From positions 1-48,632 of the forward strand of contig RBZT01000478.1 of assembly GCA_003693705.1 (NCBI GenBank): a stretch of DNA of 48,632 nucleotides. Reading direction: 5' to 3'. Positions within the stretch are counted from its first letter, which is position 1; every line of letters begins with the position of its first letter. Below the pieces are notes generated by a model. That model was not told the origin of the DNA. It did no database searches and was given only the letters and a program-made list of their open reading frames with translations. The position numbers were made by a program, and so were the translations under genes. Below are positions 8,506 through 19,859 of the stretch, piece after piece. Origin of the DNA: Polymyxa betae (taxonomy: Eukaryota; Endomyxa; Phytomyxea; Plasmodiophorida; Plasmodiophoridae).

Positions 8506-10463
8506 ATGGCGCCGCCATGTCACCGCCCGTTCTTGACAGCACTTTTCCGCCAGCATCTGACGACGACCAGCGTCGGGCGCTACGTCCACCACTTCGAGAA
8601 GACGACCTCGACCATGGACGAGGCTCGCACTCTGATGCAGACCGCCGCCCATGGAACAATGGTCTTTGTCGCTTTCACCTTTGGTTTCGTATTCCCAAAT
8701 TTTAGCTGTTTAGATTATTGCTGATTATCAATCGAACGGCGTTGGGAGAGGCGATGGGCGTGTCTGGTCCAGTCCAGCTTACGAGAACATCTATGTGACG
8801 TTCATTCTGCATCCGAATTCATTCACCGATGCGGTTCGAATCAATTTAGGCGTCGGCGTTGCTGTGACGAACGCGATCCGAGCGTTTGGCGTAGCCAATG
8901 CTGGCGTCAAATGGCCGAACGACGTCTGGGCGGACGGGAAGAAGCTGGCCGGCGTTTTGGCGAATACCATGGTGACGTCGGGGAAGTTAGTGTTGATGGT
9001 TGGTATTGGCATCAATGTTAACGAGACGATATCGTCGAATCCGAATTCGGACGTTGCCCGCTCTGCTGTCAGCATTCGAAGCATCGTAGGATGCGACGTC
9101 GAGCGCGAAGTAAGAAGCTGTAGCATTCATTTGCGGCGTCTGACATTTTGCTGAAAGATGCTGCTGGCGAAGCTTTGTGCCGAAATTGAAAAAATGTTAT
9201 CGAAGAGCAACGAACAGATGCTAGAAGAGTTCAAGAAGCTGCACGTCCTCGATGGGCAGAAAATTGTCGTCATGCCGAGAAAACTCGAACATCGCGACGA
9301 TCATTACGAAGCGGTTTGTATTGGCGTCGCCCCGACCGGGGAGCTTCGTGTTCGTGTCAATGGTGTTGAGAAGCTTTTGTCGTCCGAGGAGGTCAGCATT
9401 CGCCCGCGTGTCGATGCTTCCCTTTCAGGACAATAATAAGCGGTGGTCATGAGCTCAAATGAGAGACCAACAGATGCTTTCAATCTTTGTTCATATCTCA
9501 AGTAAGGTATAGTCTTTCGATTCGGCAATCTTTTTCGGTAAATTCTGATAATTCTTTAGTTTCGTCATACAGTCAATTTACCCAGTAAAATGTCAAGACA
9601 GCAATAATTATAATCTATTAGGTCGCGTAGTTTATTTACGATTTCGCCAAAGAGAGAGCTTCTCGGAATTATTGGCCTCAGATTGGATCAGAGCGTGAAG
9701 TTGTTTTTCAGTGTGATAATCCTGTTAGGGTTTAGTCGCGAACAATAAGCGTCAGAGGTGATGCTGAACCGACCTCGAGCATAGCCAGAGCACGCCGACC
9801 GCTCGATTCAAAATGCATGTTGCCGCTCTTACTATCGGTTTTGATCAGAAACGCCATGAACTCCAGCGGGAGCAGGACGCTGTACAGGCAGACGGCGAAA
9901 CATTCGTCGACGACCTCTTTAGAAGTATGGGCCAAACCGATCTCGTCCAGATACAGACGAAGCCATCGATCCATGTGTTCGCGTCGCAACTGGACATGGC
10001 ATCAACGAAGGCGAAACCCTAAACCCTGGCATCTTCCTCCACCTGTATTGGTACGCTGGTCCCGATGAAATAGCAGAGATCGAAGAAGATCGGGCGGACA
10101 CACGACGCCTGCCAATCGACCAGGCGGAACCGGCCGTCATCGGCCACGATAATGTTGCCGCAGTGCAGATCGCCATGGGCCATCACGGTCGGGAACCTGT
10201 GCAAGACCTGGGTTTGGATCTCGGGTAGTTCGGCGAGGCCGTATTCGATGAGGGGGCGCTGGGCTTCGACTTCGGCCGGATTGTATTGGCGGCTGGTCTG
10301 CTGCCAGATTTGTCCGATCACGAATTTCTGCAGCAATGACACAACGGGGCCAGCTGAACCATCCAATGCCAGCTGCCTCCATTCCGGGTCGTCCAGACCT
10401 GCCAGCAGCCTTCGTCAGCAAAACGAGCAACGACGGGGCGACGTCTTTCACCGATATGCAACG
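8200..10463 (+). repeat. Left arm of large inverted duplication (BPL + APH)
   Basis: This segment recurs in reverse orientation at 44499-46950 with scattered substitutions and indels. The homology edge inside APH is sharp: it starts in the middle of the coding region at about 10463, matching 44499. The arms are about 34 kb apart. Confidence 0.85.
8506..9436 (+). CDS. Biotin--protein ligase (BirA/holocarboxylase synthetase family), intact copy B
   Basis: Attaches biotin to carboxylases through biotinyl-AMP. Three exons fit perfectly: 8506-8661, 8714-9109 and 9158-9436, with GT-AG introns of 52 and 48 nt, giving 276 residues. Family motifs are in order: TTSTMDEAR (residues about 32-40), HGTM joined by splicing to IIADYQSNGVGRGDGRVWSS (the biotinyl-AMP binding loop, GRGxGR), IYVTFIL, then KWPNDVW with K in KLAGVL and GIGINVNE. 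A C-terminal SH3-like domain follows (about residues 225-276). No mitochondrial presequence is obvious. It faces the APH-like gene 295 bp downstream; the same convergent pair recurs inverted at 44.5-46.7 kb. This is the only fully open ligase copy in the window. Confidence 0.93.
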
Positions 10464-11096
10464 AATCACGATGGAATCGGGCCAGTTCGACGATGAACGC
10501 GTCGATCTGTTGAACGGAGTTGATACCGCTGGAAACGGACGGCCTCGTTCCATGAATGAACTCCATCAGCAGCAGATAGTGGCCCGTCCAGTGCACGCCG
10601 GTGTAGACAAGTTCCGGGCAGAGACGACCACGGCGAAGTCCGGCGATCTCATTCAGGTGTAAACCGTATACGATGGAGATGAAGGTCTCAGCGACGCCGC
10701 CAGGTGACGATTTGCAGATGAGATAACGTGTCTGGACCCGGTTAAGCCGGGGGACGCCTTCCGCACTATGAACAATATCAGCAGAGCCGAAAACCATCAG
10801 AGGCGGTTGCACTCGATGAATGAAATCTTGCGGATCGTCGACATCTTTCCGTCGCCCAAAGGCTCCTGACCGACGATGACAACGGCGCGTTTCAGGATCA
10901 TAGACAGCGATTGAGAAGTGATTTCGTCTATATGCAGGACGGGTGGTGCCAGCCAAGGCGGCAACAGATGCCGCCGACGTGCGACGCGGCAAACGGCCAC
11001 CACTGGACTGCTGAATCGAACATATCGAACGAACGAATGCAGTAAACAGATGATAACAAGGCGAGCGGCTGATATCACCGCCCCAATTGAGACCAT
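9732..11096 (-). CDS. APH/choline-kinase-like phosphotransferase, copy B (start uncertain)
   Basis: Member of the aminoglycoside phosphotransferase-like kinase family; substrate unknown. Readable parts: an N-terminal lobe with IDEITSQSLSMILKR and VVIVGQEPLGDGK (about 10940-10860), a middle part with RYLICKSSPGGVAETF and LLLMEFIHG (10780-10550), the catalytic HGDLHCGNIIV and metal-binding LVDWQAS (about 10180-10090), then a helical C-terminus ending at 9732. At least two introns are needed; the last, about 9980-10036, contains a GGGTTTAGGG telobox. Around 10340-10380 the frame changes; a 26-nt intron or a frameshift would explain it, so integrity is not proven. An in-frame ATG candidate for the start is 10901, or upstream to 11096. 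Convergent with BPL. Confidence 0.7.
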
Positions 11097-11208
11097 TCTA
11101 GGCGTTGTCTAAGGAAGGCACGCGACAACCAATCTCTGAAGACACGCGCCAACCAATCCATTCCAGAACATCAATTTACAAACATTAAAGTTTTATACCG
11201 AACTGCAA

Positions 11209-13242
11209 TTAATCTTCGCCGTCCGAAACGACGGTCATAGTCACGCCGGGTGTTCGCGAGACGCTGGGAGCTTCGTTGGGGTCGGCCATGTCGTCATGCT
11301 CGAATTCGGCATTAGTTGGAATCTTTTCAACCATTTGTAGGACGCGCAGATTGAGCTCGTCGTTGACGTTGGCGTTGTTGTTCTGCACGGCTTGCTCGTC
11401 CTCGAACGTCGGGCGAACAAACCACGGCAGACGCCCGCGTTGCCAGTCGTGTAATACGGTTCGGGCGACGTTGTTGAAATCAGGTTCGCCGCCTTTGATG
11501 ATCTTACCTGTGACCACAATCAAAATCTCAAACAGCCATGGAAAGCGGCGAACCTCGGAGCCGAGCGAGTTTGTCGAGGAAATCGAAACCGTTCTGCCAA
11601 CTCGAGACCCCGTACGTTTTCTGAATGTACTCGGGTTTGCAACGACTCAGAACCTCATCGACGTACAGCGTTGGGTCCATCAAACTCTCAATACGAACGA
11701 TACCCTGAAGCGAGAACTTTCTTACAAAAATCGAGGACAGAAATGATCAAATTACCTTTAACACGATGTCCGTTTCCGAATCGGAACTCGGTGGAACCAC
11801 ACCAGGACAGTCGATTAAGAAAACTCGCTTAAATAACGTGATGTACTGCCAGACCTAAAAATGACAAAAAATCAGACGATTCTAATTCAATGACAAAGAA
11901 ACAGATAGTTAATAAACGATCAAAAATAATCCAAATGAAACCTCCAATGCAGCATTACCTTCGTCTCTCCAGGAATCGGCGCCACTTTGCACACATCCTT
12001 TGATTTCAGAGTATTGATGACCGAGCTCTTACCGACGTTCGGGTATCCGATAAACCCGACACTGATCTGACCGCAGAAAAAGCCTTCAGCATCGGACAAG
12101 ATTCGAGCAGAGAAAACTCAGACCTGTTTCTTATCTTTATGCAGGGTGGCAAACTGTCTCAGCAAAGAGATCAGCGCACCCTTCCCGAACGAATTCGTGA
12201 TCGATGAATGGAACGCCAAGGTCGGGTACGACGCCGACAGGATCTTGACCCATCGTTTGGTGGCCCAGGTCGGGATCAGGTCGCATTTGTTCAGGATGAA
12301 GACCAGATGCTTATGGGCGGCGTTCTTCCTCAGATGCGCCTCGACCTGCGGCGAACGAGTCCCTGAAACACGCCCCGCATCAATAACGCCAAACGTAACC
12401 GAAGCGAACGTTACCAATGGGATCACGAGCGTCCAGGACCTGAATGACGACATCACTGGAATCGAGAACCTTGTAGAGCTCGCCCCAGATCCGCTTCGAT
12501 TGGCCTTTATCGAACATCTTGTGCCGGACGGCATCACGGAACTCGAGTTCGGCTATCCAGATTCAGCAGGGAATGCTAGCCCCCAAATGCGGTTATGTTA
12601 CCATGTGGGTCGTAGATCTGGGTATCGTTACTCTGTGTCTCCAGGTACTTCTTCTCGCTCTCGGCGGCCTTCTCGGCTAACGCCGCCATATCGAAGTGCC
12701 CCAGTTTGACGCGTTTCCGGGTCCGTTTCCCGCCGAACGTCGACTCGAACGATTCGGTTGCCAGAAGATCGACTTTGGCATTGCCGAATCGATCTTGGAG
12801 AAGGCCCATCGGCAGCTTTTTCTGATGCAGAATGACGGTGTAAGGGTCGTGGGCTTTATCAGCCATATCTTGACGAAAGGCTGCCAGCTGGTCCTGGCCG
12901 ACGACACGAGTGTTCCCGAACCATCGACGATTTGGGGCGATTCGAGCGACCGACGCTTCCTAGGACGATCTTCAGCAATTTCATACGGCGAAAGCCTCAA
13001 TCATCAAACCTTGCTCATGTATTTGCCACCAATCACCTTCCCGTCTTTGTTACGAATTGCTTTTTCATCATACATGGCTAATCTGATGAGATCGTTAGAG
13101 CCGCTGATAGCATCACAGCTAAGATAAGGGACCTTCGAATCGTCTCGTTTGAGCGAAGACCTGCAGGACCTCGGCCCGTCTTCCGAGCATCTGGCGCCTG
13201 CCGGTAAGCATTGGCGATGTGCTCGCGACGAGTGCTTCCCAT
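11209..13242 (-). CDS. GNL2: Nucleolar GTP-binding protein 2 (GNL2/NOG2), 60S ribosome assembly GTPase
   Basis: Circularly permuted GTPase of pre-60S maturation. Nine exons join in frame: 13242-13133, 13082-13010, 12959-12602, 12552-12415, 12362-12124, 12066-11959, 11854-11756, 11704-11554 and 11507-11209. The introns are mostly 46-57 nt with one of 104. The product is 524 residues (yeast Nog2 about 486, human 731). Motifs appear in the permuted order: [17 protein letters not shown]4 [26 protein letters not shown] (P-loop, G1), G3 DCPGVV, then [14 protein letters not shown] and [11 protein letters not shown]. The start ATG at 13242 begins [15 protein letters not shown] and runs into [13 protein letters not shown] across intron 1, as in the family. 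The acidic C-terminus is short. Complete and apparently functional. Confidence 0.95.
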
Positions 13243-13446
13243 CCCGGGCAATTCTTACAGAAAAATCCAGCAAAAGCAAGCGGGTCTCTAATCAACGACA
13301 GACTCCGTAGCGGACTTGACTTTTTTTGAGAAATTCCTTGGATTTTGCGAAAAATCATCACCGAACTGCTAAGTAGATCGTATAGAGTCCAATTAATCGG
13401 AGAGCATGAGGAAATGTAAAAAAGTGAAATATCTTAATAGATTAAG

Positions 13447-16400
13447 TCAGCGGCATCCTGGCCTTGATGATTTCGCAGTCTGTTTATACACGCCGTCGAC
13501 GCATTCCAGTTTTCCCTCACGGATCAGCTGCTCGAGGAAATCGTGTAGTTCGCCCTCCGAGCGATTGTAATACGAGGACCCAGAAACCAACGCAGACCGC
13601 AATATCGCATCGATACGCTGTAATGTGAGCCTATTGAGAAAGAGTTTTATAGCATGAAACTGAATGCAGAACAATAAACCCACCCTCCAAACGAGCTGGG
13701 AAGAATCCCCAATATGTAAGACTCAAGAAGCTTAGCCGATTCTCGTTGTTGCTAAAAGAATTTCAGAACCGTTAATAAACTGCGGTTAAATGCAGCACCG
13801 TTTCAGAAGAGAAAGCTTTTTCACCCTCTTCATCAGAATCGTGATAGCAAACGACATTAGACGGGCCCGAAGAAGACTGATTCGCAAATTCTGCCACCGA
13901 ATAATTTCCTGAGTCAGTGACGAACACGACTCCTTTAGAGATCCAGAATTCAAGTTTCCGTCGAACCAATGGAGCAGGGATTCGTGTTTGATCGCTGATT
14001 TCCTGTAACGATAACTCTCTATTCGGATCGAGGTCGGCAAATGCAAATAAAATTGCTGCATGGATTGGTGATACATCAGTCATTGTAAGCCGGCGCCCGT
14101 CTTGGAATGTCAAAGTCAGATCGGCGCCGCCGATATTTGTCTATCAAACATTCCGCTGAAGACTCGATATAAAGGTGACGCAGGAATACCTTGAAATTCA
14201 GCTCACGCGGGGCTTTCAGAACCTCATAATGCCGATTGTATTCTTCCAAGCAAGACCGAATTGCGTTCGGTAAGACCACATTCACATCGCCATCGACGTC
14301 GTTGAATGGAGGCCAAACCTCTTTCGATACGATCGTACAAGAAAGCGGAAACTTAACAAAACGTTAAATGCAGCAAATTATGACGCACGACTGCAAACCT
14401 TTTTTCGATTGATCGTTTTGCGAATATTCACATCGATTCGCTTGGACATGGCGATATCGGCGACCATGACATCCGCTTGACGAAACTTCGTATCACCGAA
14501 TCGTTGCTTAAGCAATTCTGGGAAAACCAAAGCTGTTACAAAACTGCATAGAGCGAAACTGAATGAGATACCGAGATGATGAACTTCTTTATCAGTGATG
14601 TAATCGGTGCAGCGCATTAATCGGGCAGCCAGAACGTGCCGATATTCATCCATCAGCTGGTCCGTATTACCGAATATGTGCACGAGTTGAGTCAGTACGT
14701 TTCCTGATCGACGTAGCCACCATGACGAGCCTGGTCGTGCTGCCTCAACTCTTTCACTACACCCGTAACCCGTCAGCATAACGATTTGCAGAATCATAAA
14801 AAAAGGTACCCGTATGCGACTGTCGGTTCTGGGCGCCAGTCTTCACCTTCGACCTCTTCATCTTCGTAATTGCTGGGACCGAAATCCGCATACAATAGGG
14901 GCTCATTGGCAGCCATGGGCCGCTCTAGTTCTGCTAGCAAACCATACGGCTCGGAATCGTCAATGAGAGCATTAATGACCACCTTGACAGCATCCGATCG
15001 CGTTCTAAAGGGATGTCAATCAACCAAACTTAGAAATAAAGAACACGAAAAGAGAGTTAACGACTGAGATAGGCGCAAATCGGATCGACGACATTATGCA
15101 CAAAGAAACCCAGAAGGTTTAATCAACCAAACTTAGAGATATAGGACACGAAAAAAGAGTTAACAAGCCGTATGGCCAGGATCCACCTGAGATAGGCACA
15201 AATCGGATCGACGACATTATGCACAAGTAACCCAGAAGGGTCCAAGATTCGCATGACACGAAAACAGGCGATATACTGGATCACGATATCCCTGGTCATC
15301 GCCCCAGCATGCAACAAGCGCTTCTCAAAGGCGCTGATGAGCGACCTGAAGGCATTCATCAGCAAGCTTTGTATGGCAGCCTGAGGGTTACAAACTTGAT
15401 CAACAGCGATTGCTGATCTGTTCGCGTTAAGCATTCAGCTAAATCGGTGACCGCTCCGATCGACTCAGGGTAATCCACAATGATATCGAACATTTCCCGA
15501 ATTCGAATTTCTCCTACACTTCAAAACATGAGCTCTGATACAAAAGGGAATCGAAGCTGAAACGAAAGTTTGCATCCGCAAAAAAAATCTCAATATGCTG
15601 ATTATCCCAAAACAAGTGAAGTTCAAAGAGAGATTCTGAACAGAAAGGAGAAACGAACACTCTTGACTTTGGCGTACCTTTCATAGAGGAAGTACTTCAG
15701 ACGCGACAGATACTGCGAAAAATCGTCGGAAGCAAACAATGACGCAATCCAAGACTGTATTGACGTCTCGAACCATTCCAACAACGATGGTAATGCTGAA
15801 AATAAATTAGCGATTCCAAAACGAACACAACGCCATAGATTGCCTGCAGATCCGTAACGACCAGAGCAAGCGTCTTTGACGTTTTGCTGAATCTGATTCA
15901 ATAGCGCAGTGGTATATCCGAATTCGAATACGGGCAACCAACCGAGAGCACGAAGCTGAGAGCAACCATCGTCAATTCAGAATCACGACGAGGATAAGCT
16001 GCGATACTTCTGGAGAGATTTGCGAAAGAAAGTGTTCAAGATGATGGGATCCCGGGGCGCTGATGGTATCTTGGCTTCGAGAATGATCCCAGATACGGAA
16101 CTGTAATGTGAAAAAGTTGACGACTATTTCATGAAACCTGTAATTTATAAAATCAGAAAACAGGATTGAAGGATTTACGAGATACCAGTCTGGTTTCGAA
16201 GAGAAGTAAATAGCTTGAGACATTTGTTGAAATTCGACAGAATCACGACTGGAATCGATGGCAGCTGATTTCGAGAAAAGCTAAACGTATCGATGAGGAC
16301 GACGTTTTTTTTTATGAAAAATGCAAAGTCAACTTCATGGTATTGGCAGAGACTTTGGCGAAGCGCCATCAGCTTCCGATACGATTCGTGAATGGCGAAG

Positions 16401-16853
16401 TAAAAGACGTCACAGATGTGATTGGCGTCGGAACATGAGGTTAGCGACTCCAGTGGTTCCCAGAAGCATCGTCGTGCGACGACAACAATTTGCTCACGAC
16501 ATTTTTCTGCAAAAAAGATGAATAAATATCCATCAAGAACTCGCATTAAGAGCATTAGAAGCTTTTGTAGATGAAAGATGTGGAAATTGAAGTGAGTTCA
16601 GAAACGTACAGTACAACAAGACATAGAAAGTGATGAAAGCTAGGCTGAAGAATCTCCATAATGATAAGAAACTTCAGTGAACAAAACATTTCTAAAGTCG
16701 CTACGAACCGAGATGCCAGGAGAGAAAAACTCGAGCCTGGCCATGGTCGGCCAAGATTCGGGCATAGAGCAGTGCATGATCCGATTGAACGCCTAATTCG
16801 GCCAGCTCAACGAACGCCGCCGAGACCTGCTCCACGGCGACCGCCGCCGACAT
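13447..16853 (-). CDS. APC2: Anaphase-promoting complex subunit 2 (APC2, cullin homologue)
   Basis: Cullin scaffold of the APC/C ubiquitin ligase, which binds the RING subunit APC11. The C-terminal half is well resolved: exons 15187 and upstream, 15004-14810, 14756-14399, 14351-14190, 14140-13799, 13751-13680 and 13617-13447. The junctions I could test keep frame. Diagnostic stretches: RVMRILDPSGLLVHNVVDPI, EDWRPEPTVAYG, the cullin core NVLTQLVHIFGNTDQLMDEY, KRIDVNIR, EVWPPFNDVDG, CLEEYNRHYEVLKAPRELNF, DVSPIHAAIL, and the C-terminal winged helix GELHDFLEQLIREGKLECVDGVY. The N-terminal exons (16853 to about 15440; start MSAAVAVEQVSAAFVELAEL) are plausible but exact boundaries are uncertain. 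A tandem duplication inside the intron at 15005-15186 is described separately. Confidence 0.88.
15021..15239. repeat. About 100-bp tandem duplication across an APC2 exon-intron boundary
   Basis: About 100 bp at 15021-15118 repeats at about 15121-15239 (shared ATCGGATCGACGACATTATG and AATCAACCAAACTTAGA). The copy at 15165-15239 carries the true exon end (CTCAG|GT); the other, inside the intron, lacks the GT donor. Confidence 0.8.
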
Positions 16854-16929
16854 CGTCGACCGCTTCCTATTGCTATTAGTGCAATGAACTCGAACAGAGG
16901 GACCGAGCAGTAGCAATTTTCAGCAACTT

Positions 16930-18063
16930 TCCAGTTCGTCGACCCCTTTGGATAATGTTACAGTTGCGACTGGCTTGAACGAAAATCTGCGATTTTGAAA
17001 TTTTGCCGTTTGCTTACTTTTTACGACAGTAACAACAGGAATGTCCACTTGGTATCGTTACGGATATATTGCTGGATGCTCAATTTTTTCGATTTGGTTT
17101 TTTGCGAGCAATTTATCGATTCTTTTTTTGAATTTGTACAGTTTAATAACACGATCGATCAAATGTTTCTCATTAGAGCAGATCTCGAACCTAGTGACGA
17201 GAAAGGCGCTAAAACTACTCGCTCTCAGCGCGTATCTGACACGCTACGTTAGTGGTTATTTGTCTGCGTTTGTCTGCGATAACAATAAGACGTCGTATCC
17301 TGAGTTTCAGTAGAGATTTCCAAAGAGCGTGGCGAAAATGATATTGATCCATTCATGGAGATTTTGAATCTGGGCACTATCAGCCCGGAAATGTTGCTTC
17401 TCTCGAAACCTTGGATGACGCGAGGTCGTTTCTGGAAGCGCCTAAGATGTCTGGGAAGGGATCTGAATTGTATCTACCTATTTTAGCTGATTAACAATCT
17501 GATATTCGAAAAGCGAGACAAATTAAATTAGACGGTAAGTATCAATATTGATAGGGGCATTTCTCAGCAAATATTTCGCCCTGCATCATTATCACCCGTA
17601 TTAAAAATGCCTTGTGTCGTGCAAAAACAATTTGTTTCAGAAATCTCAATGATTAACCTGATACAGTATGGAATGGGATCGCCAAGAAAGTAGAGCACGG
17701 TTACACGGCCGCATAGTGACTTCAGCATCTGACGTTCCTGGCAAGTTCCAAAACTATCGCAAATACATCCGTATTTTCTACGACCGCTGCGCTGACATTG
17801 TCGTCGTCGCGAGCTCGGGGATGCTATTAGGGCAATGAGCTCGACGAGAGAGACAGAACGAGTCGCAACTTTCAACACTATGACACTTATCACTGTATTT
17901 CAAACCCTAACCCTAACTCAAACCCACAATTCACAGCACCAATTTCTCCATTAAATTCAATCTTGTAAGAAATTTGGACTATGCTCAAGCTTACACCATC
18001 AAACTTGTAAGAGGTCTGGACCTATATGCTCAGGATTACACGATTGTGATGATCATGTAGTTG
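16930..18063. other. Gene-poor region with a degenerate copy of the APC2 5' end
   Basis: No convincing gene. Sequence at about 17680-17890 resembles 16700-16930, the APC2 first exon and promoter (compare ATGCTATTAGGGCAATGAGCTCGA with ATTGCTATTAGTGCAATGAACTCGA in part), but with frame and start lost. Telomere-like AACCCTAACCCTAA sits at 17902-17917. The rest is AT-rich sequence. Confidence 0.5.
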
Positions 18064-18077
18064 GGGTTAGGGTTTAG
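18064..18077 (+). promoter_or_regulatory. Telobox upstream of PRP4 kinase
   Basis: GGTTAGGGTTTAG lies about 50 bp before the PRP4 kinase ATG. Similar motifs sit ahead of tafazzin and between WRAP73 and PDCD2, so it is probably a core-promoter element or transcription-start landmark in this genome (inference). Confidence 0.5.
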
Positions 18078-18123
18078 ATCCTTAGAGACAGCTGATAAGT
18101 CCGAGCCGTCTTGCCATTGACAA

Positions 18124-19833
18124 ATGGGTTATCGGGAGGACGGCGAGATTCGCGACGCACGCCGCCGCCGTCCGGATCGTCACCGTAGCCGCAGTCGCAG
18201 CCGGTCCCGGCGCCGGCGCCGCACACGAAGCCCCCGCCGCCCCCGCTACGACGACGCCCGACGCCGCGAGCGCCGACGGTCGCCGGACCCGCCCCGAAAG
18301 GTCGAAGAGGTGAAGCTGGTGGCACCCCACGACCCCAAACCACCCCAGCCCCCTCTCACCACCGTCGTCGAAGTCGCTGTCGACAATGACGACCGCAGCG
18401 AAGAACTCGACGAGCAGACCTACGCCGAGCGCGTCGAGCAGCAGCTGCAGAACATTCTCGGCGCCGACCAGGACGCCAACCTCGAAGCCGAGCTGCAACG
18501 CCGCCGAGACCGCCGCCGCGCTATGCTCGAGGCGATGACAACGACGACGAATAATGACGTTCACGAAACGAACGGCGTCGTCGAAGAGACGAACGTCGTC
18601 ATCGAAGAGACGAACGTCGTCATCGAAGAGACGAACGTCGTCATCGAAGAGACGAACGTCGTCGAAACGGAACCAGCTGTCGACGAAGACGTCAAGTCGC
18701 CGCCCTCCGACGACGACGTCGACATTTTCGGCGATTCGCCGATCGCCGCCGTCGCCCTCACCGATCGCGTCGCCGTCAGCGCCGCCGTCGACAACAAACA
18801 CCTCACCGACAACTGGGACGACGCCGAAGGCTACTACAGCTTTCGTCTGGGCGACGCCCTGAACGAGGGCCGGTACGAGGTGTTCGCGTTCCAAGGCCGC
18901 GGTGTGTTCAGCACGGTCTTACGGGTCCGAGATCGTCAGGCCGGGAATCGCGAGCTCGTCGTGAAGGTGATTCGGCAGAACGACGTCATGTACAAGGCCG
19001 GGCTGAAGGAGGTTCAGCTGCTGAAGGTGCTGGGCGCCTCCGACCCCGATAATCATCGCCATTGCGTCCGCCTCTACAGCCATTTCGAGCATCGCGGCCA
19101 TCTCTGCCTCGTGTTCGAGCCGCTCCATCTCAACCTGCGCGAAGTCCTCAAGAAGTACGGCGGCGTCGGCATCAACATCGACGGCGTCCGCAGCTACGCC
19201 CGCCAGCTGTTCGTCGCCCTGCGTCTGCTGAACAAATGCGAGATCGTTCACGCCGATATCAAGCCCGACAACATTCTCGTGAACGCCGCCAAGAACGTCC
19301 TGAAGCTGTGCGATTTCGGGTCGGCCGGCATGATCACCGATTGCGACATCACGCCGTACCTGGTCAGCCGATTCTATCGGGCGCCGGAGATCATCCTCGG
19401 GCTGCCGTACGGGCCCCCGATCGATGTCTGGTCGGTCGGCTGCGTCCTGTTCGAGCTGTATACGGGACAGATTTTGTTCAAGGGCGCCGATAACAACGAG
19501 ATGCTGCTGAGGATGATGGAGCTGCGCGGGCGGTTCCCGCCGCGCTTGCTGCGGAAGGCGACGTTCGCCGCGCAGCATTTCGACGAGGAGTTCCTGTTCG
19601 AGCGGCGCCGGGCCGATAAGGTGAGCGGCGGCGAGCTGAAGACGAAGATGCGCATTGAGCGGCCGATTCGCGACCTGCAGACGCTGCTGAGGCAATCGGC
19701 CGGGCGTCTGACCGATGCCGAGATGAAGTCGTTATCGCAGCTGAGAGATCTGTTAGAGAAATGTCTGATACTGGATCCGGCAAAGAGAATCACGCCGGAG
19801 CTGGCGCGATCGCATCCGTTCTTGCAGCAATGA
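18124..19833 (+). CDS. PRPF4B: PRP4-type pre-mRNA splicing kinase
   Basis: Nuclear serine/threonine kinase of the U4/U6.U5 tri-snRNP / spliceosome. Intronless, 569 residues, GC-rich. Residues about 1-60 form an Arg/Ser-Arg-rich N-terminus (RSRSRSRRRRRTRSPRR), usual for PRP4. A short tandem repeat EETNVVI lies near residues 154-182. The kinase domain spans about 246-565: glycine loop GRGVFSTV near 257, catalytic lysine in LVVKVI, HADIKPDNIL (HAD in place of HRD, as in PRP4) near 376, DFGSAG near 397, the diagnostic activation segment TPYLVSRFYRAPE, then DVWSVGCVLFELYTG. The end converges with the WD40 gene only 26 bp away. Family identity is secure. Confidence 0.96.
   Translation: MGYREDGEIRDARRRRPDRHRSRSRSRSRRRRRTRSPRRPRYDDARRRERRRSPDPPRKVEEVKLVAPHDPKPPQPPLTTVVEVAVDNDDRSEELDEQTYAERVEQQLQNILGADQDANLEAELQRRRDRRRAMLEAMTTTTNNDVHETNGVVEETNVVIEETNVVIEETNVVIEETNVVETEPAVDEDVKSPPSDDDVDIFGDSPIAAVALTDRVAVSAAVDNKHLTDNWDDAEGYYSFRLGDALNEGRYEVFAFQGRGVFSTVLRVRDRQAGNRELVVKVIRQNDVMYKAGLKEVQLLKVLGASDPDNHRHCVRLYSHFEHRGHLCLVFEPLHLNLREVLKKYGGVGINIDGVRSYARQLFVALRLLNKCEIVHADIKPDNILVNAAKNVLKLCDFGSAGMITDCDITPYLVSRFYRAPEIILGLPYGPPIDVWSVGCVLFELYTGQILFKGADNNEMLLRMMELRGRFPPRLLRKATFAAQHFDEEFLFERRRADKVSGGELKTKMRIERPIRDLQTLLRQSAGRLTDAEMKSLSQLRDLLEKCLILDPAKRITPELARSHPFLQQ
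18583..18672 (+). repeat. In-frame 21-bp tandem repeat in PRP4 kinase
   Basis: About four copies of a 21-bp unit encoding ETNVVIE, almost identical at DNA level, in the acidic linker between the RS region and kinase domain. Probably length-variable between strains. Confidence 0.9.
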
Positions 19834-19859
19834 TGTACTTATATTATTATCTACAAACC

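Noticed and set aside
12146-12709. 187-residue plus-strand frame
   Set aside because: Antisense to GNL2, whose exons carry the conserved GTPase motifs.
18082-18894. 270-residue minus-strand frame opposite PRP4 kinase
   Set aside because: Shadow of the GC-rich PRP4 kinase gene; composition is low-complexity Val/Asp/Gly and no domain is visible.
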